DNA from: Pseudomonas sp. NFACC02 | Lineage (GTDB): Bacteria > Pseudomonadota > Gammaproteobacteria > Pseudomonadales > Pseudomonadaceae | Direction of reading: 5' to 3' | DNA length: 64,000 bases | Assembly (NCBI RefSeq): GCF_900110765.1 | Contig: NZ_FOEO01000029.1 | Span: forward strand, 1 to 64,000 | Part shown: one piece after another, positions 26,701-33,925 of the stretch | Position numbering within the stretch: the stretch's first letter is position 1 | Layout: each line of letters starts with the position of its first letter | The notes under the pieces: model-generated | What the model was told of the DNA's origin: nothing | Seen by the model: the letters and a program-made list of their open reading frames with translations, nothing else | Databases searched by the model: none | Translations under genes and position numbers: made by a program

Positions 26701-27401
26701 TTGCGGCGCTGCACCGAGCAGTCACGTACGCCCAGCGCAATCACGTCACCTTGACCGTCGCCAAACACCTGAACTTCCAGATGCCGCGCGCGCTGGATGT
26801 ATTTCTCGATGAACACGCCCGCGTCGCTGAAATTGTTCTGGCCGAGGCGTTTGACGGCCTCGAACGATTCGCTCAGTTCGTTGGCAGTGCGGCATACGCG
26901 CATGCCGATGCCACCGCCGCCTGCCGTGCTTTTCAACATCACCGGGTAGCCGATTGTCTCGGCGGCGCTCAAGGCGGATCCGACGCTGTCCAGCAACTCG
27001 GTACCTTCCAGCATCGGCACGCCATGCTGTTTCGCCAGCGCACGGGCCGTGTGTTTGAGGCCGAAGACGCGCAGCTGTTCAGGCGTCGGGCCGACGAAGG
27101 CGATGCCCGCGTCTTCACAGGCCTGCGCAAACGCGGCGTTTTCCGAGAGAAACCCGTAGCCGGGGTGAATCGCCTTGGCGCCGGTCGATTGCGCGATGGC
27201 GAGGATCTTCTCCACCGCCAGATAGGTTCCAGCAGCGCCGCCTTCGCCCAGACTGTGGGCCTGATCGGCTTCCAGAATGTGCAGGCTGGCAGCGTCGGCT
27301 TCGGAGTAGACGGCAATGCCTTCAACGTTCAAAGCGCGCAAGGTACGCAGGATGCGGCAGGCAATGGCGCCGCGGTTGGCGATCAGCAGTGTGTCGAACA
27401 T
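23760..27401 (-). CDS. Guanidine carboxylase (urea carboxylase family), with an in-frame REP insert
   Basis: 1213 residues from the ATG at 27401 (MFDTLLIANRG, the family's usual start). Biotin carboxylase domain ~1-450 with Gly-rich loop 161-166; KipA-like carboxyltransferase half (AHS2) from ~470; KipI-like half (AHS1) ~850-1080; C-terminal biotin carrier domain with ESMKME, biotinyl-Lys near 1176. No allophanate hydrolase domain is fused. Known: riboswitch-linked members carboxylate guanidine rather than urea, giving carboxyguanidine. The ykkC riboswitch, importer and deiminase-type neighbours support guanidine as substrate. Residues ~761-792 are encoded by a REP pair lying between the two carboxyltransferase halves. 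The start is 123 nt after the upstream gene. Confidence 0.88.
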   Translation of the reverse strand: MFDTLLIANRGAIACRILRTLRALNVEGIAVYSEADAASLHILEADQAHSLGEGGAAGTYLAVEKILAIAQSTGAKAIHPGYGFLSENAAFAQACEDAGIAFVGPTPEQLRVFGLKHTARALAKQHGVPMLEGTELLDSVGSALSAAETIGYPVMLKSTAGGGGIGMRVCRTANELSESFEAVKRLGQNNFSDAGVFIEKYIQRARHLEVQVFGDGQGDVIALGVRDCSVQRRNQKVLEETPAPNLPEGMADELCAAAIKLAKAVRYRSAGTVEFVFDSDDQRFYFLEVNTRLQVEHGVTEQVWGVDLVSWMIQLAAGDLPPLADLRTGLQPSGHAIQARLYAEDPGRDFQPSPGLLTSVQFPPADGRQLRIDTWVEAGCEIPPFFDPMIAKVICWAPDRAGARAALAQALSDTRLYGVETNRDYLRQILADQPFASGHPWTRCLEGLVYRADTFEVLSGGTQTSVQDYPGRLGYWAVGVPPSGPMDSRSLRLGNRLLGNPEGCAALEITMSGPMLRFNSDAVVAVTGAVIPVTLDGEAQPMNQSFLVTAGSTLALGTIAGAGARSYLCVRGGLDVPDYLGSKSTFTLGQFGGHGGRALRAGDVLHIAPLTDRNVGEQLPAEQVSALPAVRDIRVIYGPHGAPEYFTEGYIQTFFATDWEVHFNSSRTGVRLIGPKPEWVRADGGEAGLHPSNIHDNPYAIGAVDFTGDMPVILGPDGPSLGGFVCPVTIIEADLWQLGQLKAGDKVRFHPVTVQEARTIACRSALARDDDGADARDATDVPASSQASALLQGVALTSPIVLDIGIADTRLVARLSGDTHLLLEIGAPELDLVLRFRGHALMQALEGKHLDGVIDLTPGIRSLQVHYQPEQLSLAALLTIVAGEWDAVCASKNLEVPSRIVHLPLSWDDPACQLAIEKYMTTVRKDAPWCPSNLEFIRRINDLPNLDEVQRTVFDARYLVMGLGDVYLGAPVATPLDPRHRLVTTKYNPARTWTAENSVGIGGAYMCVYGMEGPGGYQFVGRTLQMWNRYRAVEAFDGKPWLLRFFDQIRFYPVSAEALLKIRRDFPLGRYPLRIEHTTLNLADYQAFLRKEAESIAAFRSQQQGAFNAERERWIANGQATFESDEAVAESVEEAAVAVGHLSVDSHIAGNLWQVQVEQGQRVQAGDTLVILESMKMEIPLLAPVAGVVQEVRVQPGSAVRAGQRVVVLETEG
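25025..25120. repeat. REP pair inside the guanidine carboxylase gene
   Basis: Left arm CCTGTAGGAGCGCGCTTGCC and its inverted partner GGCAAGCGCGCTCCTACAGG enclose 56 nt. The 96-bp unit adds exactly 32 codons in frame (beginning CRSALARD, ending SALLQG), with no stop in the reading frame used. Elsewhere in this window such pairs are intergenic. Confidence 0.9.
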
Positions 27402-27524
27402 GGTCTTACCCCAGGGACCGGCAGTCATCGATCCCGAACCGGGTAGCGGGCCGTCCCGCTGTTGTACTCGTTGCACGAAGGCCGTCCCTCGCGCCAAAAC
27501 GTCGAATCAAGGCTCGTGTAAGGA

Positions 27525-28148
27525 TCAATCCCAGACGAGCAATTCAGCGGGTGTCGGGTTGTAGCCGTTGCACGGATTGTTCAACTGCGGGCAGTTGGAA
27601 ATCAGCACGATCACGTCCATTTCAGCGCGCAGTTCAACGTATTTGCCTGCACCGGAGATGCCGTCTTCGAACGTCAGTCCACCTTCGGCGGTGACCGGGA
27701 CGTTCATGAAGAAATTGATGTTCGGGCTGATGTCGCGCTTGCCCAGACGGCCGTCGTGGACACAGGCGCGCAGGTAGTTGTCACGGCAGCTGTGCATGTG
27801 GCGCTTTTCCAGCGCGTAACGCACGGTGTTGCTTTCTTGTGCGCAGGCGCCGCCGAGGGTGTCGTGGCGACCGCAGGTGTCTTCGACGATGGTCAGCATC
27901 GGCTTGCCGAGGTTGGAATAGAGCACGCTGCCTTTGCTCAGATAGACGTTGTTCTGCCGACGCAACGTGCGCTGCACGTCATAACGCTCACGCGGGTTGG
28001 CCAGGCTGTAGAACAGCGTGTCGACGGCCTGATTGCCTTCCAGGTCCAGCAGGCGCAGGGTTTGCCCGGCCTTGAGTTCGGTGAGCGAAGGTTCGCCGGC
28101 CGGGACATGGGTGATCGAAACGGGTGCGGTTTTCTGTGGCGTATTCAT
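27525..28148 (-). CDS. Urea carboxylase-associated protein 1 / carboxyguanidine deiminase subunit
   Basis: 207 residues, DUF1989-type. The probable metal site is made of DTCGRHDTLGGAC and RHMHSCRDNY, and the conserved C-terminal patch is SNCPQLNNPCNGYNPTP. The two DUF1989 proteins of P. syringae guanidine operons form CgdAB, which converts carboxyguanidine to allophanate and ammonia (known). This one keeps the His/Cys ligands and is the more likely catalytic partner. It is 11 nt downstream of the other subunit. Which of the two is CgdA or CgdB I cannot say. Confidence 0.85.
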   Translation of the reverse strand: MNTPQKTAPVSITHVPAGEPSLTELKAGQTLRLLDLEGNQAVDTLFYSLANPRERYDVQRTLRRQNNVYLSKGSVLYSNLGKPMLTIVEDTCGRHDTLGGACAQESNTVRYALEKRHMHSCRDNYLRACVHDGRLGKRDISPNINFFMNVPVTAEGGLTFEDGISGAGKYVELRAEMDVIVLISNCPQLNNPCNGYNPTPAELLVWD

Positions 28149-28159
28149 CGTGGCACTCC

Positions 28160-28885
28160 TCAGGCGAACAGGCGGTCGGTATTGATGAAGCCGCGCACGT
28201 TCTCCTCGCGGGACGTACGGCAGTGTTCAGCGACGCTGGCGTCGGCCTTCATCCAGCTCAACTTGACGGGCTGCGGAGCGTATTCGGGGTTGGGGTCCAT
28301 CGGGTGTTGCAGCGCCGTGAGCACTACCAGCGTGTCCATCGGTGCGTAGAGCTCGATGCAGTCACCCGCTTTCGAGTTGTGGGCGACGAACGACAGTGCG
28401 CCGTGGTCGTCGACGTTCACGCGACTGAACAGGTTGAGCGTCATTAGCAGATCTGAAAGGCCCAGTCCCCACTTGCCCATCTCGACCAGCAGGTTGTCGG
28501 TGCCGTTGCGGAAGAAGCCGTTGCGCAGTTCCTGGTAGCGACCCTGGCCGTACTTCTCGGTGACTTCCTCGGCACACAATACGCCGCCGATGCTGTCGCT
28601 CCAGCCACAGGTGTCAGCGGTAATCGCCGCCAGTACCCGGCCCATGTCGGAATAGAGGCAGTGGCCGGCAGTGAGCTTGGCGGTGTGTTGGCATTTGAGG
28701 CTGTCAGGGAGGTTCAGACGCTCGGTTTTTTCATGGGCGTTGAACATCGTGAGGCTGACGTTGGCGTTGCCGTTGAGGTCGGTCAGGCGCAGCAGTTCGC
28801 CGCGCTTGAGCACGAACGACAGGTGGCCGCCACCGGGCAACAGTTCTTCGGCGAATACCGGAAACACAGCAGTTGAATCAGTCAT
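28160..28885 (-). CDS. Urea carboxylase-associated protein 2 / carboxyguanidine deiminase subunit
   Basis: 241 residues, DUF1989-type, paralogous to the protein encoded next to it. Motifs seen: LRLTDLNGNANVSLTMFNA, HCLYSDMGR, TADTCGWSDSIGG and SRVNVDDHGALSF. Here the Cys of TADTCGWSD lacks the following His of the partner (CGRHD), so the metal site may be incomplete and the subunit structural. It lies 12 nt after the ABC ATPase gene and 11 nt before its partner gene, inside the same operon. Confidence 0.85.
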   Translation of the reverse strand: MTDSTAVFPVFAEELLPGGGHLSFVLKRGELLRLTDLNGNANVSLTMFNAHEKTERLNLPDSLKCQHTAKLTAGHCLYSDMGRVLAAITADTCGWSDSIGGVLCAEEVTEKYGQGRYQELRNGFFRNGTDNLLVEMGKWGLGLSDLLMTLNLFSRVNVDDHGALSFVAHNSKAGDCIELYAPMDTLVVLTALQHPMDPNPEYAPQPVKLSWMKADASVAEHCRTSREENVRGFINTDRLFA

Positions 28886-28897
28886 GTCGAGAATCCT

Positions 28898-29662
28898 TCA
28901 AGCCGTTTGCAGCGATTCGATGGCCGCGCGCGCGGCGCGACGATCGCTGTTCAGGGGAATGTCGTAAGTGATGCGGGCGCCATACGCACCGGGGGCGTGC
29001 GGGTCGATGCGGACCTTGTCGAACACCAGCAGCCGCGTGCCGAGGTTGAAACCTTCGGACAGGTCGTGAGTGACCATGAACACCGTCAGTTTCGTCTCGC
29101 GCCACAGCTCCAGCAGCAGGGCGTGCATGTCTTTGCGGATGCCGGGATCGAGCGCACCGAACGGCTCGTCCAGTAACAGCACGCGAGGCTTCATGATCAG
29201 CGCCTGAGCAATGGCGAGCCGTTGTTGCATGCCGCCGGACAGCTGCGTCGGGTACTTGTCCAGCGCGTGACCCAGGCCGACCTTGTGCAGCAGTACCGAG
29301 GCCTGCTCCTGAGCCTCACGTTTCGCGTTGCCGAACAACCGGCCCAACAGCGCTGAACGCGGCAGCTCAAGGCCCAGCGTCACGTTATTCAGGACCGACA
29401 GGTGCGGGAACACCGAGTAGCGCTGGAACACCACGCCGCGGCTGGCATCGGGCTCTTTGGCCAAGGGTTGCCCATCGAGCAGAATGCTGCCTTTGCTCGG
29501 CACTTCCTGGCCCAGCAACAGGCGCAGGAAGGTCGATTTGCCGCAACCCGAAGCGCCGACCAGGGTGCAGAACTCGCCCTCGGCGATGCTCAGGTTCAGG
29601 CCTTCGAGCACCACCTGATCGTCGTATTGTTGCCAGACGTTATTGACCGTAATGAAGCTCAT
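28898..29662 (-). CDS. ABC transporter ATP-binding protein, guanidine import (NitT/TauT family)
   Basis: 254 residues from the ATG at 29662 (MSFITVNNVW), overlapping the permease stop as ATGA. Walker A GASGCGKST, signature LSGGMQQRLAIAQAL, Walker B RVLLLDEPFGALD and H-loop VTHDL are all present. The TauB/SsuB-like architecture and operon position make it the energy subunit for the importer encoded upstream. Importers in riboswitch-controlled guanidine operons are thought to scavenge guanidine as a nitrogen source. Confidence 0.9.
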   Translation of the reverse strand: MSFITVNNVWQQYDDQVVLEGLNLSIAEGEFCTLVGASGCGKSTFLRLLLGQEVPSKGSILLDGQPLAKEPDASRGVVFQRYSVFPHLSVLNNVTLGLELPRSALLGRLFGNAKREAQEQASVLLHKVGLGHALDKYPTQLSGGMQQRLAIAQALIMKPRVLLLDEPFGALDPGIRKDMHALLLELWRETKLTVFMVTHDLSEGFNLGTRLLVFDKVRIDPHAPGAYGARITYDIPLNSDRRAARAAIESLQTA

Positions 29663-30474
29663 GCGCGTGCGCCCTCGTACCAAGGGAACGCCTGGCGTGT
29701 CAGCGCTTTCAGGCCCCAGTCCATCAACCAGGCGAGCAGGGTGATCCAGACCACGTAGGGCAGGATCATGTCCATTGCCAGATAACGCCGCACCAGGAAG
29801 ATCCGGTAACCCAAGCCGTCGGTGGACGCGATGGCTTCTGCCGCGATCAGGAACAACCAGGCCGAGCCCAGTACCAGTCGTAGCGAGATCAACAGACGCG
29901 GCAGCAACTGCGGCAGTACCACGCGCAGAATCAAGGTCCAGGTCGACGCGCCCAACGTCTGCGCCTTGATCAACAGCTCGACCGGAATTTCCCGGGCGCG
30001 CTGTTCAAGGTCACGGGCAAGCACCGGGGTGATGCCAATGACGATCAGCATCACCTTCGACAGTTCGCCCAGACCGAAAACGATGAACAGGATTGGCAGA
30101 ATCGCCAGCGGCGGCACCATCGACAGCACCGTCAGCAAGGGCGACAACGGCGCACCGAACAGCGGCAACACGCCCGAGGCAATGCCCAGACACAGCCCGA
30201 CGACCGCACTGATCGCAAGGCCAATGGCCAGGCGTTGCAGGCTCGACGCCGTGTCCTGCCACAGGATGTATTCGCCGGTGCGCTGATCAGGGTTGATCGC
30301 CACACGTTTGATTGCATCCGTCATCTGCACGGCGCTGGGCAACAGCTTGTCGTTGGGGTTTTCCGTCAGCCGCGTGGCCGAGCCCGTGAAGTAGGCGAAC
30401 AGCAATAGGGCGAACGGCAGGATCACCAGAACCAATCGGCTGGCGCGATCCGGGCGGCGGTTTATCAGGCGCAT
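29659..30474 (-). CDS. ABC transporter permease, guanidine import (NitT/TauT family)
   Basis: 271 residues with about six membrane helices. The BPD_transp_1 coupling loop is visible as EIPVELLIKAQTLGASTWTLILRVVLPQLLPRLL (read in part). The first helix (LVLVILPFALLLFAYFTGSA) is followed by a ~50-residue periplasmic loop. It lies 27 nt downstream of the binding-protein gene and overlaps the ATPase gene by 4 nt. Confidence 0.88.
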   Translation of the reverse strand: MRLINRRPDRASRLVLVILPFALLLFAYFTGSATRLTENPNDKLLPSAVQMTDAIKRVAINPDQRTGEYILWQDTASSLQRLAIGLAISAVVGLCLGIASGVLPLFGAPLSPLLTVLSMVPPLAILPILFIVFGLGELSKVMLIVIGITPVLARDLEQRAREIPVELLIKAQTLGASTWTLILRVVLPQLLPRLLISLRLVLGSAWLFLIAAEAIASTDGLGYRIFLVRRYLAMDMILPYVVWITLLAWLMDWGLKALTRQAFPWYEGARA

Positions 30475-30501
30475 GGCAAATAACCTGTGCGAAGCGAATG
30501 T

Positions 30502-31569
30502 TTACAGCGTGCCGTCAGCGGCCATCTGCACATAGCTCGGGTCGAAGTGCAGTTTGAGGTTGCCCTTGTCGCCTTCGGTCACGTTGTTGGCGAAGGTCAT
30601 GCCGACGGCGCTGGAGTCCTTGGCGCCTTCGCCGAGCAGGCCGTGTTCGAAGGAGAAGTCAGCCACCTTGCGCATGGTGCTCGGCAGTTGCTTGCTGGTG
30701 GCGAATGCCAGGGCTTCCTTGGGCGTGGCGAACAGCTTGGTGGTGTCCAGTTGCGACTGGAAACCGGCCAGATCGGTGCCCGAGGCCTTGGCCATGTGTT
30801 CCAGCGCCTGGGTGGACTCAGCGGATTTGGCGTTCATCAACGCCACGACTTCGAACCAGGCGCCGGTCAGGGCTTTGCCCAGCGCAGGGTTGTCTTTGAG
30901 GGTCTGGGTATTGACCACCATCATGTCCATGATCTCGCCAGGAATCTTGCTGGAGTCGAACACTTCAGTGACGCCCGGTTTGGCCTTGATGTCGGAGAGC
31001 ATCGGGTTCCAGGTGGTCACGGCTTTGACCTGATCGGTGTTAAACGCTGCGGAGATGTCGGCGTCGGAGGTATTCACGACCTTCAGGTCTTTCTCGGTCA
31101 TGTCCACCGAATCCAGCGCGCGGGCCAGCAGGTAGTGGGAAACCGACAGCTCGACCAGGTTAACGTCCATGCCCTTGAGGTCGGTGACTTTCTTGCCGTC
31201 GCCCTTGATGACAATGCCGTCGTTGCCGTTGGAGAAGTCGCTGACCACCAGCGCAGTGCTTTCCACGCCGCCTGCGGCCGGAATGGTCAGGGCGTCCATG
31301 TTGGTCATGGTGCAGCCGTCGAACTGGCCTGCGGTGTACTGGTTGATCGACTCGACGTAGTCGTTGAGCTGGGTGACCTTGATATTGATGTTGTACTTCT
31401 TGGCCCACTTGTCGACGATGCCTTGCGTGCCTGCGTATTCCCAGGGCATCCAGCCGGCATAAATGGTCCAGCAGACGTTGAAGTCTTTCTTCGGGGCGGC
31501 GGTGGCCGAGAGGCTTAATGCAGCGATGAGGCCTGCGGTGAGCAGACCGAACAGACGGGACTTTTGCAT
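30502..31569 (-). CDS. Periplasmic guanidine-binding-type protein of the ABC importer
   Basis: 355 residues from the ATG at 31569, preceded by the strong ribosome site GGAGGTT. Signal peptide 1-~25 (MQKSRLFGLLTAGLIAALSL, then SATAA). The mature protein has the NrtA/TauA-like fold: FNVCWTIYAGWMPWEYA, TNMDALTIPAAGG, SNGNDGIVIKGD and AVTTWNPML. First gene of the operon behind the guanidine-I riboswitch, whose aptamer can pair with this gene's ribosome site (see findings). Guanidine is the inferred ligand; none of the ligand residues is proven. Confidence 0.85.
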   Translation of the reverse strand: MQKSRLFGLLTAGLIAALSLSATAAPKKDFNVCWTIYAGWMPWEYAGTQGIVDKWAKKYNINIKVTQLNDYVESINQYTAGQFDGCTMTNMDALTIPAAGGVESTALVVSDFSNGNDGIVIKGDGKKVTDLKGMDVNLVELSVSHYLLARALDSVDMTEKDLKVVNTSDADISAAFNTDQVKAVTTWNPMLSDIKAKPGVTEVFDSSKIPGEIMDMMVVNTQTLKDNPALGKALTGAWFEVVALMNAKSAESTQALEHMAKASGTDLAGFQSQLDTTKLFATPKEALAFATSKQLPSTMRKVADFSFEHGLLGEGAKDSSAVGMTFANNVTEGDKGNLKLHFDPSYVQMAADGTL

Positions 31570-31573
31570 GGTT

Positions 31574-31585
31574 AACCTCCAGTAG
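31574..31585 (-). promoter_or_regulatory. Ribosome-binding site of the importer gene, complementary to the aptamer
   Basis: Minus strand CTACTGGAGGT is the exact 11-nt complement of ACCTCCAGTAG in the aptamer (31671-31661). It holds the GGAGG Shine-Dalgarno 6 nt before the ATG at 31569. Confidence 0.6.
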
Positions 31586-31599
31586 CGAAAAGGGGCGGT

Positions 31600-31722
31600 C
31601 AGGAGCACGGCGACACCACTGGTGTCCTGTCTCCCGGGCTTTTATCCCGCCGTGTAACCTCTACTGGAGGTCGCCGACTCTCGGACCAGCCACTCGCTTT
31701 CAAGCGAGCCGGAACCCTAGTC
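31600..31722 (-). promoter_or_regulatory. Guanidine-I (ykkC) riboswitch
   Basis: The minus strand carries the ykkC aptamer landmarks in order: CTAGGGTTCCGG (from 31720), a stem-loop CTCGCTTGAAAGCGAG, TGGTCCGAGAG, the stem ACCTC...GAGGT, ACACGGCGGGATAAAAGCCC and GGGAGA. These match the guanidine-I class closely. It precedes a guanidine importer/carboxylase operon, the expected genetic context. Downstream it holds a small hairpin GACACC/GGTGTC (31612-31628 region) before the ribosome site. Guanidine binding should switch the operon on. Confidence 0.95.
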
Positions 31723-31728
31723 GGCTAT

Positions 31729-31746
31729 TGCAAATTGTGGTGCCGC
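31729..31746 (-). promoter_or_regulatory. Weak sigma-54-like element just before the riboswitch
   Basis: Minus strand CGGCACCACAATTTGCA resembles -24/-12 boxes and is placed so that transcription would begin right at the aptamer. The GG-GC spacing is 11, not 10, which normally disables sigma-54 promoters, so this is only a candidate. Confidence 0.2.
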
Positions 31747-32007
31747 GAACCTGAGTTGACTCCTGCACAACATTCGATAAGCGAGAGTTGTGCCAAGTCG
31801 CCGCAGGCCCCGCCTGACATGGGGGCGCATCGGCGTATGCGATTTGCGCGGATACGGCGTGCACCGTTGCGGGGCGCCGTCCAGCGGTTGCGGCACGGCG
31901 TGGGGCACTCGGAACAGGTTTTGCAGTCTGACACTACGTTCTCGGCAGTTTTGAGAACGCCGGCCAGCGTCGCTGGTTCGAGCTCTATCGCGGTCCAGGA
32001 GGCCGCC

Positions 32008-32541
32008 ATGTATCGACGAAGCCTAATCACCGTTTTGATGACGTTGTCTCTCGCAGGATGTTATGGAGGCTATTACGAATCAGAGACCTATACGCAGCCT
32101 GTCTATAGCAGCGGCTACGTGTATGACACCTATCGGCCTTATGGGCCGACCGCGTATGGGCCTGCGGTGTACTACTCGTCGCCGCGCTATTACTCCGGCC
32201 CGCGCTATTACAACCCGCCTCGTTACTACGCCCCTGCGCCACGTTATTACGCACCCCCGCCACGTTATTACGGGCCGGGTTATGGCGGCGGGCGTCCGGG
32301 ATACGGAGGCGGAGGCTGGCACGGTGGCGGAGGCGGTTACCACGGCGGCGGGTCGGGTTATCGCCCACCGCCCCCAGGCCCGAGGCCGGGCGGAGGCTAC
32401 GGCCCTGGACCGGGTTCCGGCTGGCACGGCAACCCTGGTGGCGGAGGTCCGGGCCCAGGCCGACCTTCAGGCGGCAACGGGCGCCAAGACGGCGGTTTTG
32501 GTCGCGGCGGGCATGGCGGCCCGGGCGGCGGGAACCGATAA
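32008..32541 (+). CDS. Tyr/Pro/Gly-rich lipoprotein
   Basis: 177 residues from the ATG at 32008 with AGGAGG 5 nt upstream. Signal peptide with lipobox LAGC (Cys18). Residues ~45-95 hold five RYY units separated by Pro-rich spacers (PRYYSGPRYYNPPRYYAP in part), and the remainder is Gly/Pro/His-rich low complexity. It should be an envelope lipoprotein, perhaps surface-exposed, with an extended structure. No enzyme domain is seen. A terminator follows at 32549-32578. The 285 nt between the riboswitch and this gene hold no other gene. Confidence 0.75.
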   Translation: MYRRSLITVLMTLSLAGCYGGYYESETYTQPVYSSGYVYDTYRPYGPTAYGPAVYYSSPRYYSGPRYYNPPRYYAPAPRYYAPPPRYYGPGYGGGRPGYGGGGWHGGGGGYHGGGSGYRPPPPGPRPGGGYGPGPGSGWHGNPGGGGPGPGRPSGGNGRQDGGFGRGGHGGPGGGNR

Positions 32542-32548
32542 GCCAACG

Positions 32549-32578
32549 AAAAAGGCGCTCCTGGGAGCGCCGTTTTTC
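32549..32578 (+). terminator. Terminator after the lipoprotein gene
   Basis: Stem GGCGCTC/GAGCGCC with loop CTGG (32554-32571), preceded by an A-run and followed by TTTTT. Confidence 0.9.
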
Positions 32579-32641
32579 TGAAGCAGGAGTACTACTTCTC
32601 GCCGGCTACACCCCCTGTTTTTCCGGCGTTTGAGCCTTTCG

Positions 32642-33754
32642 TCAATACCCCGACAAATCCGCCAGGGGATGCCTACCTTCCCATGCCTTCTCGAAATGCG
32701 CGTCCACCACCGCCATCGGTATCGTCGCGATGTCCTGCCAGTGCCAGTGCGGGCTGTGATCCTTGTCGATCAACCGCGCGCGTACGCCCTCATTGAACTC
32801 CGGATGACGACAGCAATTGAGACTCATGCAGTACTCCATCTGAAAGACCTCGGCCAGCGACAGGTGTCGCGCCCGCGCGATCTGTTCCCATACCAGCCGC
32901 GCTGTCATCGGGCAGCCTTCTGTCAGCGTTTTTGCCGCCTTGGCCAAAAGTGCATCTTGGGAATGAAGCTGATGTTTCAAAGCGTTCCAGGCACACGCGG
33001 CGTCCGCGACATCCAGGATCTCGTCGATCTGCTGGCGTCGGGGCAGCCATTGAGCGGCCGGAAGCTGTCCTGTGGCTTCCTGTTGCAGTGCCTTGAACAG
33101 GCTGTTCAACTGCACGGCGATCTGTTCCTGCCAGTTCAACTGCAGCAGGCGATCAATCATTTCTTCCTGCTGATCGTCCAGCAGAAAGCGATCGGCCAGG
33201 TCCAGATCCAGTGCGTCGCGGCCGTTGATGTGCGACCCCGTCAGCCCCAGAAACAGCCCCAACTTGCCGGGCAGCCTTGACAGAAACCAACTGGCGCCGA
33301 CGTCGGGATAAAGGCCGATGTTGATTTCAGGCATTGCCAGGCGACTGCTGGGCGTCACCACGCGGATGCTGGCGCCTTGCAACAATCCCATGCCGCCACC
33401 GAGCACGTAGCCATGCCCCCAGCAGATCAGCGGTTTCGGGTAGGTGTGCAGCTTATAGTCCAGACGGTATTCAGCGGCGAAGAACTGCGCCGCCAGCGGT
33501 GGGACACTTCCCGGTTTACCGCGGTTGGCTTCGACCAGTGCCCGGACGTCGCCGCCTGCGCAGAACGCTTTCTCGCCGTTGCCGCGCAAGAGCACGCAAA
33601 CGATCTGAGGGTCGCTGGCCCATGCATCAAGGCGATCCTGCAGCGCCAGAATCATCGGAAGGGATAACGCGTTGAGCGATTTTTCCGCATCCAGCGTGGC
33701 GATGCCCAGACGGGCGCCGTCGGTGCCGGTGAGTTCTTCGAATTGCAGATTCAT
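32642..33754 (-). CDS. 3-hydroxyisobutyryl-CoA hydrolase-like enoyl-CoA hydratase/isomerase
   Basis: 370 residues from the ATG at 33754 (GAGGT 8 nt upstream). A crotonase core carries EKAFCAGGDVRAL and GYVLGGGMGLLQGASIRVV (oxyanion hole), with MPEINIGLYPDVGASWFLSRLPG (in part) and a C-terminal helical extension (MEYCMSLNCCRHPEFNEGVRARLIDKD). The length and the E...D arrangement in PEINIGLYPDVG fit the HIBYL-CoA hydrolase group of valine catabolism rather than true hydratases. Divergent from ung, which starts 171 nt away. Confidence 0.8.
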   Translation of the reverse strand: MNLQFEELTGTDGARLGIATLDAEKSLNALSLPMILALQDRLDAWASDPQIVCVLLRGNGEKAFCAGGDVRALVEANRGKPGSVPPLAAQFFAAEYRLDYKLHTYPKPLICWGHGYVLGGGMGLLQGASIRVVTPSSRLAMPEINIGLYPDVGASWFLSRLPGKLGLFLGLTGSHINGRDALDLDLADRFLLDDQQEEMIDRLLQLNWQEQIAVQLNSLFKALQQEATGQLPAAQWLPRRQQIDEILDVADAACAWNALKHQLHSQDALLAKAAKTLTEGCPMTARLVWEQIARARHLSLAEVFQMEYCMSLNCCRHPEFNEGVRARLIDKDHSPHWHWQDIATIPMAVVDAHFEKAWEGRHPLADLSGY

Positions 33755-33925
33755 CGTGACCTCGTGTTCGTGGTACGGACGTCCAGTAAGGACTGTGAGT
33801 CCCGCGGCTGTCGGGAAGTTGCAATCGGGTGGTGCAGAGGAGTGTAGAAAACCCGCGACGCGTTGCGCTGGAAATAATGGGTCACAGCCCCTAAAGTCCG
33901 CCCATTGATTTTGCCGGATACCCCC

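Noticed and set aside
23760..27401. Urea carboxylase for urea use
   Set aside because: No fused or adjacent allophanate hydrolase, no urease or urea transporter; the guanidine-I riboswitch and deiminase-type genes point to guanidine.
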